This document shows, one piece after another, positions 1-10,349 of a DNA stretch of 64,000 bases (its first letter is position 1; each line of letters starts with the position of its first letter). The DNA is taken from the NCBI GenBank assembly GCA_013289715.1, contig JABCZJ010000011.1, positions 62,001 through 126,000 on the forward strand. Reading direction: 5' to 3'. The notes beneath the pieces were generated by a model. It searched no databases. It saw only the letters and a program-made list of their open reading frames with translations, and was not told the DNA's origin. The position numbers were made by a program, and so were the translations under genes. Source of the stretch: Acidobacteriota bacterium (GTDB lineage: Bacteria; Acidobacteriota; Terriglobia; Acidiferrales; UBA7541).

Positions 1-418
1 GTTCTTCACGGACGGAAGTGCAAGAAGCGTGCGCCGCAAAAATTGCGCGCAGCAGGGCGGCGCTTTTATCGGCTTGGCCGACGGCGTCGCCTACCAGTTC
101 CCGGAACACGTCCAGCACGGGTCCTTTTGTCGCACGTGCTTGCTGGAGTGCGCGCTCTACCGCAGCGGTGCGCTGGCCACCGAATTCGGCCAAGATATGC
201 TCCTTGGTGGGGAAATAATTGAAAAAGGTTCCTTTTCCAACATCGGCCGCTTCGGTGATGTCCTCGACGGTAGTTTCCAGAAAACCACGTTCGGCAAACA
301 GGGCGAGAGCGGCACGGTAGAGGCGATCGCGAGTTTCGGCGCGATGGCGTTCGCGGCGGCCGGGGCGCGGCGCGGCCGTGACCGGCGGAGGACCAGAGAG
401 TAGCGGAGCGGTTTTCAC
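1..418 (-). CDS. TetR/AcrR family transcriptional regulator (3' end cut off by the window)
   Basis: Reading the minus strand from a GTG at 416-418 gives about 139 codons that continue past the window edge. After a basic tail, residues about 25-70 form the TetR N-terminal DNA-binding domain, including the helix-turn-helix stretch TVEDITEAADVGKGTFFNYF. The ligand-binding C-terminal domain is only partly present. TetR proteins usually repress their own or a neighbouring gene until a small ligand binds; the ligand here is unknown. A strong promoter overlapped by an inverted repeat lies directly upstream, which suggests autoregulation. The start is uncertain because an upstream ATG is out of frame and no good Shine-Dalgarno is seen. 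Confidence 0.85.
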   Translation of the reverse strand, partial: MKTAPLLSGPPPVTAAPRPGRRERHRAETRDRLYRAALALFAERGFLETTVEDITEAADVGKGTFFNYFPTKEHILAEFGGQRTAAVERALQQARATKGPVLDVFRELVGDAVGQADKSAALLRAIFAAHASCTSVREE

Positions 419-431
419 AAGGACACCTTCA

Positions 432-463
432 TTGACTATAGGGCAACTCCGACCGATAGTCAA
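432..463 (-). promoter_or_regulatory. Promoter of the tetR gene embedded in a TetR-type inverted-repeat operator
   Basis: An 8-bp perfect inverted repeat, TTGACTAT at 432-439 and ATAGTCAA at 456-463, is separated by 16 bp. On the minus strand it contains TTGACT, a 17-bp spacer and TATAGT, a near-consensus sigma-70 promoter pointing into the TetR gene. The plus strand reads TTGACT, 17 bp, GATAGT, so the site could fire both ways, although no gene follows on the plus strand. A repressor dimer on the repeat would cover both -35 and -10. Binding is inferred, the sequence layout is direct. Confidence 0.65.
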
Positions 464-596
464 CATTGGACCGTGGTCACTTGGGAATCACGTATGTGCC
501 GGCGAGGGGCTGGCAGAACGAGTGGTCACAGAGAGCAGGAAAAAATGCGCCGGAGGCACGGCCTCCGGCGCGGGAAGAGTATCGAAGCGGGGACGC

Positions 597-1319
597 TTAC
601 TTCGACAAGTTCTTGGGGCTGTGGGCGCGCAAGGTATCCAGCAATAGTTTCGCGTCTGCGGTGGGGCGCACGGCGCCGTGCAGCACGATGGCGCGCGCGG
701 AGACGTCCTTGCCGTAGATGCGTCGGTTGGCGTCGTTGTCCGGACGTACGGTGGAGCCGGCGAGGGAAATTCCGGCGAAGAGGCCGCGGGCGCGCGAGTA
801 GGTGAGCATTTCGGCGCGCAGGGTTACGTCCGTGTCCGCGGCGGCATTTCGGCCAACGGGACCAGCTGCAACCGAAGCGTCACCGCCCAGCTTGACCTTG
901 CTGGCGAGTATGGCGTTGGCGCCGGCGTCGTTCATCACCAGGATGACGAAGTCCGTTGCCTGGCCGCCAGCTTGCAGTCCGAAGCTGGCGCCTTCCAGAG
1001 CCATCATGGACGGCGCGCTCCAGGGACCGCGGAAATGTTCACCGCTGCGGCAGGTCATCACACCGCGGCCGTAGCTGGCGCCGACAATAAACGCGGCCTT
1101 GAGCACAGTGGGGTAAACGATGACGCAGTCCGCTTTGTCGATGAGGCTTTGGGGAATGTCGTCGGGGATGTCCATGATTTCTTTCAGAACTCTTCCGGCA
1201 CTGTTGATCCGGTCTTGATCGGTAGTGGTATCGTCCGCGTGCGAGAGCGCGGGGCTGAAAATGGCGGGAAGGCCAATCAATGCAGCAACCAGTAGGGCCG
1301 AGAGAGCTTTGCTTTTCAT
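597..1319 (-). CDS. SYLF-domain (Ysc84-like) lipid-binding protein, secreted
   Basis: A 240-residue protein with a signal peptide (residues 1-27, cut near ALSHADD). The rest is one SYLF domain: DKADCVIVYPTV, the glycine-rich GASYGRGVMTCRSG, and FGLQAGGQATDFVILVMND are family hallmarks. SYLF domains bind phosphoinositides and membranes in eukaryotes; in bacteria the exported forms have no settled function. The start ATG at 1317-1319 has a good Shine-Dalgarno (AGGAGGG, 8 nt spacing). The frame stays open upstream into the antisense of dacB, but nothing supports that extension. It is transcribed divergently from dacB. Confidence 0.85.
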   Translation of the reverse strand: MKSKALSALLVAALIGLPAIFSPALSHADDTTTDQDRINSAGRVLKEIMDIPDDIPQSLIDKADCVIVYPTVLKAAFIVGASYGRGVMTCRSGEHFRGPWSAPSMMALEGASFGLQAGGQATDFVILVMNDAGANAILASKVKLGGDASVAAGPVGRNAAADTDVTLRAEMLTYSRARGLFAGISLAGSTVRPDNDANRRIYGKDVSARAIVLHGAVRPTADAKLLLDTLRAHSPKNLSK

Positions 1320-1347
1320 ACGATGTACCCTCCTAGGGTGGCTCACA

Positions 1348-1376
1348 ATCATATGGATATTGTTAGGGATTCGCAA
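1348..1376 (-). promoter_or_regulatory. Predicted sigma-70 promoter for the SYLF gene
   Basis: Minus strand TTGCGA (1371-1376), a 17-bp spacer and TATGAT (1348-1353), placed about 30 bp upstream of the SYLF start codon and ahead of its Shine-Dalgarno. Hexamers and spacing match the sigma-70 pattern well. Confidence 0.55.
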
Positions 1377-1416
1377 CCTTTCTGCGGAGCTTCCCGCATG
1401 AGTGCGAGGGATGACA

Positions 1417-1449
1417 TATAATTTTGGCGCGATGCGAGTGTGCCAATGA
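1417..1449 (+). promoter_or_regulatory. -10 element and five-codon leader ORF upstream of dacB
   Basis: A perfect TATAAT lies at 1417-1422, with no clear -35. Transcription would begin near 1429, just before an ATG at 1432 that opens a five-codon reading frame (MRVCQ) whose TGA at 1447-1449 overlaps the dacB ATG at 1446 as ATGA. This arrangement could couple translation of dacB to a mini-ORF. Alternatively dacB starts at the GTG at 1440 and the mini-ORF is accidental. Confidence 0.4.
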
Positions 1450-3158
1450 GGAACAGGCTTGGTTTGAAAATTCGGCGGCATTTTTTTCAGCGCTCGCGAT
1501 GCTGGCGTTTCGCCGCGGCGGCCTTGCTGGGGATTTGCTTGTCTATTTTTGGCATCGCCTCTGTTGGCGTTCCGGCCCAACAAGCGGCGCCAGCGGCGTC
1601 CGCTCCTGCTTCCGCGCAAAAAGGATCGAGCGCAGGGCGCGTTGCGAAGCCGCGGTCGGATGTGGCGCGATTTCGTGCGCGTGTGGATGCCGCGCTGAGT
1701 GAAGCGCACGCGCAGAAGGCTCTGTGGGGCATCCTGGTGACGGATCGCGATACCGGCGAGGCGTTGTATGAGCTCAACGCCGATCGTTTTTTTACTCCCG
1801 CGTCGAACGCGAAAATTGTCACCACCTCGCTGGCGCTCGCGACACTGGGGCCAACGTATCAATTTCGCACGACGCTGGAGTCCGCGGGGCGGTTTGGAGA
1901 CGATGGCAGGCTGCGGGGCGATCTGGTTTTCGTGGGGCGCGGGGACCCGGATCTCTCCAATCGAAAATTTCCTTACGCCGGGAAAGTCGAGCGCGACGGT
2001 CCGGCGGAAAAAGTTCTGGCGCAGATGGCTGATGACGCGATCGCCAAGGGTCTGAAGGAGATTGACGGCGATATCGTCGCGGACGACAGCTACTATCCCT
2101 ACGATCCTTATCCGCCGGGATGGAGCGTGGGTGACCTTTACTTCACGTTTGGCGCGCCGGTGAGCGCCATTGCGTTCAACGACAATTCCATTTCCGTGGA
2201 AGTTAGCCCCGGCCTTCGCGTCGGCGATCCTGCCAGCGTTACTGTCGAACCGGCTGCGGCAATCGGCTCGTTCGGGCACGAACTTACGACTGGTGTGGCC
2301 GACGGCAAGCCGGAATTTGGCGTCGTGAGCCAGCCGGGGCCGCAATTTCTTTTGCTGCGCGGCTTGATACCGTTGGGACACGTGCCGCTGAAGCTGGATC
2401 TTGCGATGCCGGATCCGGCGGAAACTGCGGCGCTCGCATTGAAACAGGTTTTTGCAGCGCGCGGAGTGCGGATCACTGGCACGGTTCGCGTGCAGCACGC
2501 GGCGCCGGCGGAAATTTATCCGGATGCGGATGAGGTGCTTGGTCCCGCGCCGGTGCCGCGCGCTCCGGACACGATTGTGTTCGCGGTGCATATTTCTCCG
2601 CCGCTTTCAGAGATCGTGCGCGTGACGAACAAAGTGAGCCAGAATTTGCACGCAGAATTGCTGTTGCGCGCGGTGGCGCACGAGAAAAAGGGATTTGGAG
2701 TTACGGATGCGGGGATCTGGGTGGAGCAGGATTTTCTGAAGAGGGTGGGAGTTGCCGATGGCGACGTCGTCTTCACGGATGGCTCCGGGCTTTCCCGTGA
2801 TGATCTGATCACGCCGCGAGCGATGGTGCAACTGCTGCGTTACGATGCGGCGCAGCCGTGGGGCGCGGATTACATTGCGACATTTCCGATTGCCGGAGTG
2901 GATGGGACGCTGGAAACGCGGCTGAAGGACACGGTTGCGGCCAGCCGGATCGAGGCTAAGACAGGGGCCTTAGATCACGTGCGAGCAATTTCCGGTTTTG
3001 CCACTACATTGCGCGGCGAGCGGCTGATTTTTGCGATATTTGGAAATAACAATCCGCAGCGAGGGCGCGACGCTACCGTCGCGGCGGATGCGATCGCTGT
3101 GGCGATGGTTGAGGTGCTCGGTTCGCCCGCTCCGGTACAGCACAAGAAGAAGAAATAA
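1440..3158 (+). CDS. dacB: D-alanyl-D-alanine carboxypeptidase/endopeptidase, PBP4 (peptidase S13) family
   Basis: A 572-residue periplasmic penicillin-binding protein that trims or cleaves peptidoglycan stem peptides. A signal peptide spans about residues 20-50 and is followed by a low-complexity Ala/Pro/Ser linker. All three catalytic boxes are present: SNAK with nucleophile Ser122 in FTPASNAKIV, SQN at 400-402 in NKVSQNLHAE, and KTG at 507-509 in EAKTGALDHV. The large insertion between the first two boxes is normal for PBP4. The C-terminus is lysine-rich (HKKKK). Start is GTG 1440 or ATG 1446; the latter overlaps a possible leader ORF. It is divergent from the SYLF gene. Confidence 0.93.
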   Translation: MPMRNRLGLKIRRHFFQRSRCWRFAAAALLGICLSIFGIASVGVPAQQAAPAASAPASAQKGSSAGRVAKPRSDVARFRARVDAALSEAHAQKALWGILVTDRDTGEALYELNADRFFTPASNAKIVTTSLALATLGPTYQFRTTLESAGRFGDDGRLRGDLVFVGRGDPDLSNRKFPYAGKVERDGPAEKVLAQMADDAIAKGLKEIDGDIVADDSYYPYDPYPPGWSVGDLYFTFGAPVSAIAFNDNSISVEVSPGLRVGDPASVTVEPAAAIGSFGHELTTGVADGKPEFGVVSQPGPQFLLLRGLIPLGHVPLKLDLAMPDPAETAALALKQVFAARGVRITGTVRVQHAAPAEIYPDADEVLGPAPVPRAPDTIVFAVHISPPLSEIVRVTNKVSQNLHAELLLRAVAHEKKGFGVTDAGIWVEQDFLKRVGVADGDVVFTDGSGLSRDDLITPRAMVQLLRYDAAQPWGADYIATFPIAGVDGTLETRLKDTVAASRIEAKTGALDHVRAISGFATTLRGERLIFAIFGNNNPQRGRDATVAADAIAVAMVEVLGSPAPVQHKKKK

Positions 3159-3495
3159 GGCCGCGGTGACTTCGCTGAGGGCAGGTCGCGGCTGAGGCCA
3201 AGATCTACAAAGATTGTTCAGCTGATTCCGCAAAAAAGCAGATCCCTCTCTGCTTCCCGCGCCCGCCAAACTGCGGCGGCAAGTAAAAGCGCGGGACTCC
3301 GTTCGGGATGACACGCTCTTTGCCCATTCGGCAAAAGGCGAAACCTTGGCTTGACGCGAGGTAGTCGTTGCGAGACAGACTCGCACGCCACGACCGACAG
3401 AGATTCTGGAATCTCGGCGTGGAATCCGCTGCGCTGATTCCCACAGGCAACCGGGCTACAATGGTGTGATTTAACTTCGTCGTGCTGAGGGATTC
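3159..3495 (+). other. Intergenic region between dacB and mutS2, no gene seen
   Basis: 337 bp with no credible coding frame. It contains wording such as CTCCGTTCGGGATGACA that recurs between genes in acidobacterial genomes (from memory) and short hairpin-capable stretches around 3250-3300. A TACAAT at about 3459 and GAGGG just before the GTG at 3496 could serve mutS2. Confidence 0.4.
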
Positions 3496-5928
3496 GTGTC
3501 GCGTTCAGCAGCTCGGGTTCTGGAATTCGACCAATTGAAAGAGTTCGTCGGCGGCTACAGCACTTGTGTGCCGGGACGCCGCGCGATCGAGGCTCTGGCT
3601 CTGCAGCACGATGTTCGGGCGCTTGACACGGAATTCGTGTTGGTGAACGAGGCGGTTGGTTATTTGCGCGCCGGGTCGGAGCTAGGTTTCGGCTCGTTCG
3701 CGGATCCGGAGCAGTGGCTTGCGCGACTGGTGGTTCCCGGCGCGGTACTTTCCGTCGCCGAATTTCTGGATGCGAGTTCGTTGCTGGAGATCGCGGGCTC
3801 GTTGCGCCAAGTGTTTAAGGCCGACGCGGCAAAGCATCCGCAGCTTGCGGCGCGCGCGGCGACTCTCGGCGATTTTCGGCATTTGGCGACGGCGATTCGG
3901 CGCGCGATTCTGCCGAACGGTGAAATCAGCGACGAAGCTTCGCCGCAGCTGCGACGCATTCGCACGGGCATTGCGCAGGGGCGCGCGACGATACAGCGTT
4001 CGCTGGAAAGTATTTTGCGCGCGCGCGGTGAGACGGGCGGCGCGGCGAGCGGGGAGGATTACGTCACCCTGCGCAACGACCGCTTCGTGATTCCGGTGCG
4101 TGCTTCGGATCGCCGCCTCGTGCCGGGCGTGGTGCACGGCGCGAGCGCGACGGGGCAAACGGTGTTCGTCGAGCCGCTGGAAGCGATCGATTTGAATAAC
4201 CGCCTGGTGCAGCTCGCTGAAGAAGAGCTGGTGGAAATTGCGCGGATTCTGACGGAGCTTTCGGAACGGATGCGCGCGGATCGCGGTCCGCTGGCCGCGG
4301 CGGCAGAGCAGATTGCGCATCTGGATTCTGTTTTCGCGCGGGCGCGATTTGCGCGGGAGATTGATTGCGTGATGCCGGTGTTTCAGGCCGGCAATTCGCT
4401 GCGTCTGGATTCCGCGCGCAATCCGGTGTTGGAAGCGAAGCTGCGCCCGCTGGGGCGGAAGGCTGTGCCGCTTTCTCTGGCGCTGGGCGGCGAGGAAACG
4501 GTAATGGTGATCAGCGGGCCGAACACTGGCGGCAAGACGGTGGCGCTGAAATCGGTGGGGCTGGCTGCGCTCTCGGCGCAATCCGGAATTCCGGTGGCGG
4601 CGGAACGCGCGGAGATGCCGATTTTCGATCACGTGCTGGCGGATATTGGGGACGAACAGTCGATCGCTGCAGACCTTTCGACGTTTTCAGCGCACATCGT
4701 GAATTTGAAAGCGATGCTGGACGTGGCGACCGAGCGCTCGTTGATTCTGGTGGACGAGATGGGCACGGGCACGGCACCGGAAGAAGGCGCGGCGCTGGCC
4801 GTGGCGCTGCTGGAGGAATTTCGCGCGCGGCATTCGCTGACGATTGCCACTACGCATCACGACCGGCTGAAGTCTTACGCCTCGACGACGCCCGGAATCG
4901 TGAACGCGGCGATGGAATTCGACGAAGAAAATCTGCGGCCGACTTATCGGTTGCTGGTCGGCGTGCCGGGCACATCGAGCGGAATCGAAATTGCGCGACG
5001 GCTTGGTTTGCCGGCTCGAGTGGTGGACCATGCGCGCGCGAGCTTGACGCCGGAATCTCGGGAGGCGCGCGACCTGATTGCTTACCTGCATCGCAGCCGC
5101 GATGAGATGGAGCAGATCAAGAGACAATCACGCGAGGAATTAACGCAGTTGGAAGGCGAAAGGAGATTGCTGCAGACCGAGTGGGTGGAGCGGCAGAAAA
5201 AACGGATTGCCGAGCTGGAGCGAAATTTTCAGGAGACGCAGAAGCGGCTGGAAACGGAAGTGGCCCGGCTCACTGGCGATATTCACGACCGCACTTTGCG
5301 CACGCAGATCGAGAAACAGTCAGGCAAGCGGCTGGGAAAAATTGGCGCTGACGCGCGTGCTGATACGAACGCGGCGGTGGTGGAAACTTTGGCCGGCTCG
5401 CAGGCGGATCTGGGAGTTGCGGCTCCGGCGGCGGGAAAACCATTGGCGCCGGAATCGCTTTCGTCTGGCCAGCGCGTGGTGGTGAAAAATTTCAAGCAGC
5501 CGGTGATTTTTCGGCGACATGATGGCCGCAATGCGGAAATCGAAGCGGGGCCGCTGCGGATGCGTATTCCGCTGAGTGATGTGTTGGCGATTGCGGACGA
5601 AGCGCAGGCCGCGATGTCCGGTATGACGGTCGCGGGGCGATCGGCTCGCGTCACAGTTCACGCGCAACCGAGTGATGAACCGGCTGGCGATGAAATCAAT
5701 GTGATTGGTTGCACGGTGGAAGAAGCGGCGAACCGGGTAGATAAATTCCTTGATGAAGCGGCGCTGGCGAGCAGGCCGTCGGTGCGTATCGTTCATGGTC
5801 ATGGAATGGGCGCGCTGCGCCGCGGGCTCGCGACGTTTTTGACCGCGCATCCGCTGGTGCAGAGCATCCACCATGAAGCCGCGGATCGCGGCGGAGAAGC
5901 CATCACGATTGCAGAGCTGAAGTCATAA
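3496..5928 (+). CDS. mutS2: Endonuclease MutS2
   Basis: An 810-residue protein, the usual MutS2 length. It has the MutS core and clamp, then the ATPase with Walker A GPNTGGKTVALK (about residue 341), Walker B LILVDEMGTGTAPEEG (about 416) and the TTHHDRLK switch. A long charged coiled coil (about 520-620) follows, then a C-terminal Smr nuclease domain with HGHGMGALRRGL near residue 767, close to the Smr HGxGxGxLR motif. It lacks the mismatch-recognition domain I of MutS1. MutS2 acts on branched DNA or on stalled, collided ribosomes depending on the species. GTG start at 3496 with GAGGG five nt upstream. Confidence 0.95.
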   Translation: MSRSAARVLEFDQLKEFVGGYSTCVPGRRAIEALALQHDVRALDTEFVLVNEAVGYLRAGSELGFGSFADPEQWLARLVVPGAVLSVAEFLDASSLLEIAGSLRQVFKADAAKHPQLAARAATLGDFRHLATAIRRAILPNGEISDEASPQLRRIRTGIAQGRATIQRSLESILRARGETGGAASGEDYVTLRNDRFVIPVRASDRRLVPGVVHGASATGQTVFVEPLEAIDLNNRLVQLAEEELVEIARILTELSERMRADRGPLAAAAEQIAHLDSVFARARFAREIDCVMPVFQAGNSLRLDSARNPVLEAKLRPLGRKAVPLSLALGGEETVMVISGPNTGGKTVALKSVGLAALSAQSGIPVAAERAEMPIFDHVLADIGDEQSIAADLSTFSAHIVNLKAMLDVATERSLILVDEMGTGTAPEEGAALAVALLEEFRARHSLTIATTHHDRLKSYASTTPGIVNAAMEFDEENLRPTYRLLVGVPGTSSGIEIARRLGLPARVVDHARASLTPESREARDLIAYLHRSRDEMEQIKRQSREELTQLEGERRLLQTEWVERQKKRIAELERNFQETQKRLETEVARLTGDIHDRTLRTQIEKQSGKRLGKIGADARADTNAAVVETLAGSQADLGVAAPAAGKPLAPESLSSGQRVVVKNFKQPVIFRRHDGRNAEIEAGPLRMRIPLSDVLAIADEAQAAMSGMTVAGRSARVTVHAQPSDEPAGDEINVIGCTVEEAANRVDKFLDEAALASRPSVRIVHGHGMGALRRGLATFLTAHPLVQSIHHEAADRGGEAITIAELKS

Positions 5929-5930
5929 CT

Positions 5931-6423
5931 GAAAATGGAAAAGTGAAAATGGCGAGGCGGCTGCGCCGCGCACGGGCGAGGAGAAGATTTCCGATTTCAC
6001 GGATTGGGACACGTGGCAGCACGCCGACAGCCTGCGCCGGGAGATTTATCGGGTGGTTGTGGAATTTCCATCACATGAAAAATATGGGCTCTCCAGTCGA
6101 ATCAAGCGAGGGGCGAGTTCCGTTACCGCAAACCTTGGCGAAGGCTATAGCCGCTACTCTTATCAGGAAAATTTGCCGACAGAGCCGCGGCTCTCGCTAT
6201 GAGCTTCGGGATCATTTGACGGCCGCGCTCGACGCTGGTTACATTCGCCAAGAAAAGTATGAGGAGCTTGAGGCCATGGCCATAAGCGCTATGAAACTGG
6301 TGCACGGCTATAGCAGGGCGACGAGAAATCTAAAAGCTGCGGCGGAAGATGAGTTATCTTGATCACAGCAGCGATCGATCGAGTGATGGTGGTTTGATTT
6401 GCCATTTTCTCTTTTCTAATTTC
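5931..6423. repeat. Inverted purine-rich 23-bp repeats flanking the broken four-helix-bundle gene
   Basis: Left arm 5931-5953 (GAAAATGGAAAAGTGAAAAT then GGC) and right arm 6401-6423, whose reverse complement matches it at 20 of 23 positions. The pair encloses the pseudogene almost exactly. Related arms occur at 33308-33330, 34843-34880 and 34928-34952. The arrangement resembles terminal inverted repeats of a small non-autonomous element, but no target-site duplication was identified by eye. Confidence 0.5.
5942..6362 (+). pseudogene. Frameshifted four-helix-bundle (S23 / 23S rRNA intervening-sequence) protein
   Basis: Two frames together rebuild one four-helix-bundle protein. The frame of 5993 gives DFTDWDTWQHADSLRREIYR, then EKYGLSSRIKRGASSVTANL and GEGYSRYSYQENL, and stops at about 6201. 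The other frame continues with CRQSRGSRYELRDHLTAALD and ends at 6362. The junction near 6170-6180 lacks roughly eight bases relative to the expected QENLRFCRQ. The first frame also lacks any ATG, GTG or TTG start. Both defects point to a decayed gene, though one assembly error could explain the shift. Relatives sit inside 23S rRNA intervening sequences and as free genes of unknown function. Confidence 0.75.
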
Positions 6424-6435
6424 CTGATTTAAACC

Positions 6436-8220
6436 ATGGCGGAAGCGGGATCATTCGCGGATCGGGTGAAGCAGCAGGCGGACATTGTTCGCGTGATTGG
6501 CGAATATGTGCGTTTGAAGAAGAGCGGGCAGAATTTCAGCGGGTTGTGTCCTTTTCACCAGGAGAAAACTCCGTCGTTCAGCGTGAGCGCGGTGAAGCAG
6601 ATGTATTACTGCTTCGGTTGCGGCAAGGGCGGCGACGTTTTTCAGTTTGTGATGGAGCTGGAGAAAGCGCCATTTCCGGAAGCGGTGCGCACGGTAGCGG
6701 AAAAGTGCGGCATCGCGATTCCGAAGCCGCGGGAACGGTCGCCGGAGGAGCGCAAGGAAAATCAGCAGCGTTCCGCGCTGGTTGAGATGCATCGCGAGGC
6801 GGCGGCATTCTTTGCGCGTCACTTGCTGCAGACGCCGGAAGGCAAAGTGGCGCAGGCATATCTGGAAGACCGCGGGCTGAATCGCGAAGCGGTGACGCGG
6901 TTCGGCTTGGGATTCGCGCCCTCGGCGGGCGATGCTTTGGCGCGGTTTCTGAAACAAAAATATCCGGACAATATTCTGGAAGTTTGCGGGTTGGTTGGGC
7001 GCGATCCGAGCGGACGTTTCTACGATCGCTTTCGGCGCCGCATCATGTTCCCTATTTCGAATGAGGCAGGGAAAGTGATTGCTTTCGGCGGGCGCGCCAT
7101 GGGCGACGACATGCCGAAGTACATGAACTCGCCGGAGACGCCGATCTATTCCAAGAGCGGGGTGCTGTATCACCTGGATCGCGCGAAGGAAGCGCTGCGG
7201 CAGAGTGATTTCGCGGTGCTGGTCGAAGGATATATGGATGCGATTGCGGTGGCACGCGCCGGCGTGGGCAACGTGGTGGCGAGTTGCGGTACGAGCCTTG
7301 CGGAACCGCAGACGAAACTGCTTGCGCGATTCACGCGGCGCATCGTGGTGAATTACGATCCGGACACGGCGGGGCAAGCCGCAACGGAGCGTTCGCTGGT
7401 CCTGCTGCTGGAAAAGGAATTTGATGTGCGTGTGCTGGCGCTGCCCGGCGGGGCGGATCCCGACAAGTTCATCAAGGAACAGGGCGTGGAGGCTTACAAG
7501 AAATTGCTGACGCAAGCGCCAGCGTATCTGGATTATCTGATTGGGCGCGCGCGGTTGATGGACCGGACGACCGCGGCGGGAAAAGTGGCCGCGCTGAATT
7601 TTCTGATGCCTTACGTGCAGCGACTGCCGAACCGTCTGCTGCGTTCGGAATGGGCCACGCGCATCGCTTCGGAATTGCGGGTGGATGAGCCGGTGTTACG
7701 CGCGGCATTGCGTCGCGCGGCAGACGAGCGACGGAGCGAAGTGAAACCCAAGGCCGAGCTGCTGACGCCGGCAGTAAAACGCGCGGAACGGCAATTAATC
7801 CGCATGTTGTTCGAAGCCGTGGAATTTCGCGAGAAATTGGCGCACGAAATAGCGTCGGCGGAATTGCACCGTGGGCTCGAGACACGACAGATATTCGAGG
7901 CGCTGGTGGTGGCAATCGCGTCGGGCCAAAAACCGGACGCTGCTGCGGTGGCCGCGACACTTGACGACAAGGACCGGCGGCTGTTCTTTGAAATCCTTTT
8001 TGAAACGTTGCCGGAAGGAACTTGGGAGGACGCGGAAAGCTGTCTGGGATTTCTACGCCATAGGCCGGTAGCGCAGGAACTGACGGATTTGCAGAGGCAG
8101 ATCGAAGCGAACCCGGCAGCGGAAGAGCTGAAAAGATTGGTAATTCGGAGGATGGAGCTGCTGCGGCTACTGTCCCGCGAGCGGGAGCCGGAGCCAGCTA
8201 AAATCCTGCCTGACCAATAA
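6436..8220 (+). CDS. dnaG: DNA primase DnaG
   Basis: A 594-residue primase that makes RNA primers at the replication fork. The N-terminal CHC2 zinc finger is intact (CPFHQEKTPSFS followed by YYCFGCGKGGD). The TOPRIM core has the acidic motif VLVEGYMDAIAVARAG near residue 261 and NYDPDTAGQAATERS near 305. The C-terminal helicase-binding region (about 440-594) is divergent, as is common. It lies directly upstream of rpoD, recalling the rpsU-dnaG-rpoD macromolecular-synthesis operon without rpsU. The start ATG at 6436 has no evident Shine-Dalgarno. Confidence 0.96.
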   Translation: MAEAGSFADRVKQQADIVRVIGEYVRLKKSGQNFSGLCPFHQEKTPSFSVSAVKQMYYCFGCGKGGDVFQFVMELEKAPFPEAVRTVAEKCGIAIPKPRERSPEERKENQQRSALVEMHREAAAFFARHLLQTPEGKVAQAYLEDRGLNREAVTRFGLGFAPSAGDALARFLKQKYPDNILEVCGLVGRDPSGRFYDRFRRRIMFPISNEAGKVIAFGGRAMGDDMPKYMNSPETPIYSKSGVLYHLDRAKEALRQSDFAVLVEGYMDAIAVARAGVGNVVASCGTSLAEPQTKLLARFTRRIVVNYDPDTAGQAATERSLVLLLEKEFDVRVLALPGGADPDKFIKEQGVEAYKKLLTQAPAYLDYLIGRARLMDRTTAAGKVAALNFLMPYVQRLPNRLLRSEWATRIASELRVDEPVLRAALRRAADERRSEVKPKAELLTPAVKRAERQLIRMLFEAVEFREKLAHEIASAELHRGLETRQIFEALVVAIASGQKPDAAAVAATLDDKDRRLFFEILFETLPEGTWEDAESCLGFLRHRPVAQELTDLQRQIEANPAAEELKRLVIRRMELLRLLSREREPEPAKILPDQ

Positions 8221-8234
8221 CTTACGGCACTTCG

Positions 8235-8264
8235 TTGACGCTGGCATGGGTGATATTGTATATT
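8235..8264 (+). promoter_or_regulatory. Predicted sigma-70 promoter for rpoD
   Basis: TTGACG (8235-8240), 18-bp spacer, TATATT (8259-8264), just after the dnaG stop. It would give rpoD its own transcript with a leader of about 220 nt, long enough to hold regulation, although no known riboswitch was recognised in it. Confidence 0.55.
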
Positions 8265-8494
8265 CGTAAGGTTTTGGAGGAAACGGGCGGCACGTTTCGC
8301 GCATCGTATAGATGTGCAAGGGCAGGCGCGGGCGTGGCGGCACGGGCGCGGAATCGGCAACGGGTTCGAAAGTTCGTTCTAAAAAACCGTTTAAATGCAG
8401 CTAATTTGCAGTGCGCCGGGGTGTCTCACCACGGCGGCTTTGCATTTTGCGGACCTGTTTGCGCGCATCGCCTGACCTCTGCGAGGGAGGAAGT

Positions 8495-10222
<1,728 letters not shown>

Positions 10223-10288
10223 ACGCGACAGCGGATAGCATTGACAGCAGCTGGGAAACCGACTGCAACGGGGTTGCTATACTGAAAT

Positions 10289-10325
10289 GGGGGTGTCCCC
10301 GGGAGGGGCCCCCTATTTTTATTTC
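10289..10325 (+). terminator. Rho-independent terminator of rpoD
   Basis: Outer stem GGGGG (10289-10293) with CCCCC (10309-10313), inner stem CCCC/GGGG with a GGGA loop, followed by a T-rich tail TATTTTTATTT. It is positioned about 70 bp after the rpoD stop. Confidence 0.8.
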
Positions 10326-10349
10326 CGGTGATTGCAATCGACCATTCCG

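Noticed and set aside
597..2591. A 664-codon minus-strand open frame covering SYLF and dacB
   Set aside because: Only the part up to 1319 has a start, Shine-Dalgarno and recognisable domain; the rest is antisense of dacB at high GC.
3682..4632. Long minus-strand frame inside mutS2
   Set aside because: Composition (Arg, Gln, His-rich) is typical of an antisense shadow; no domain or start signal.
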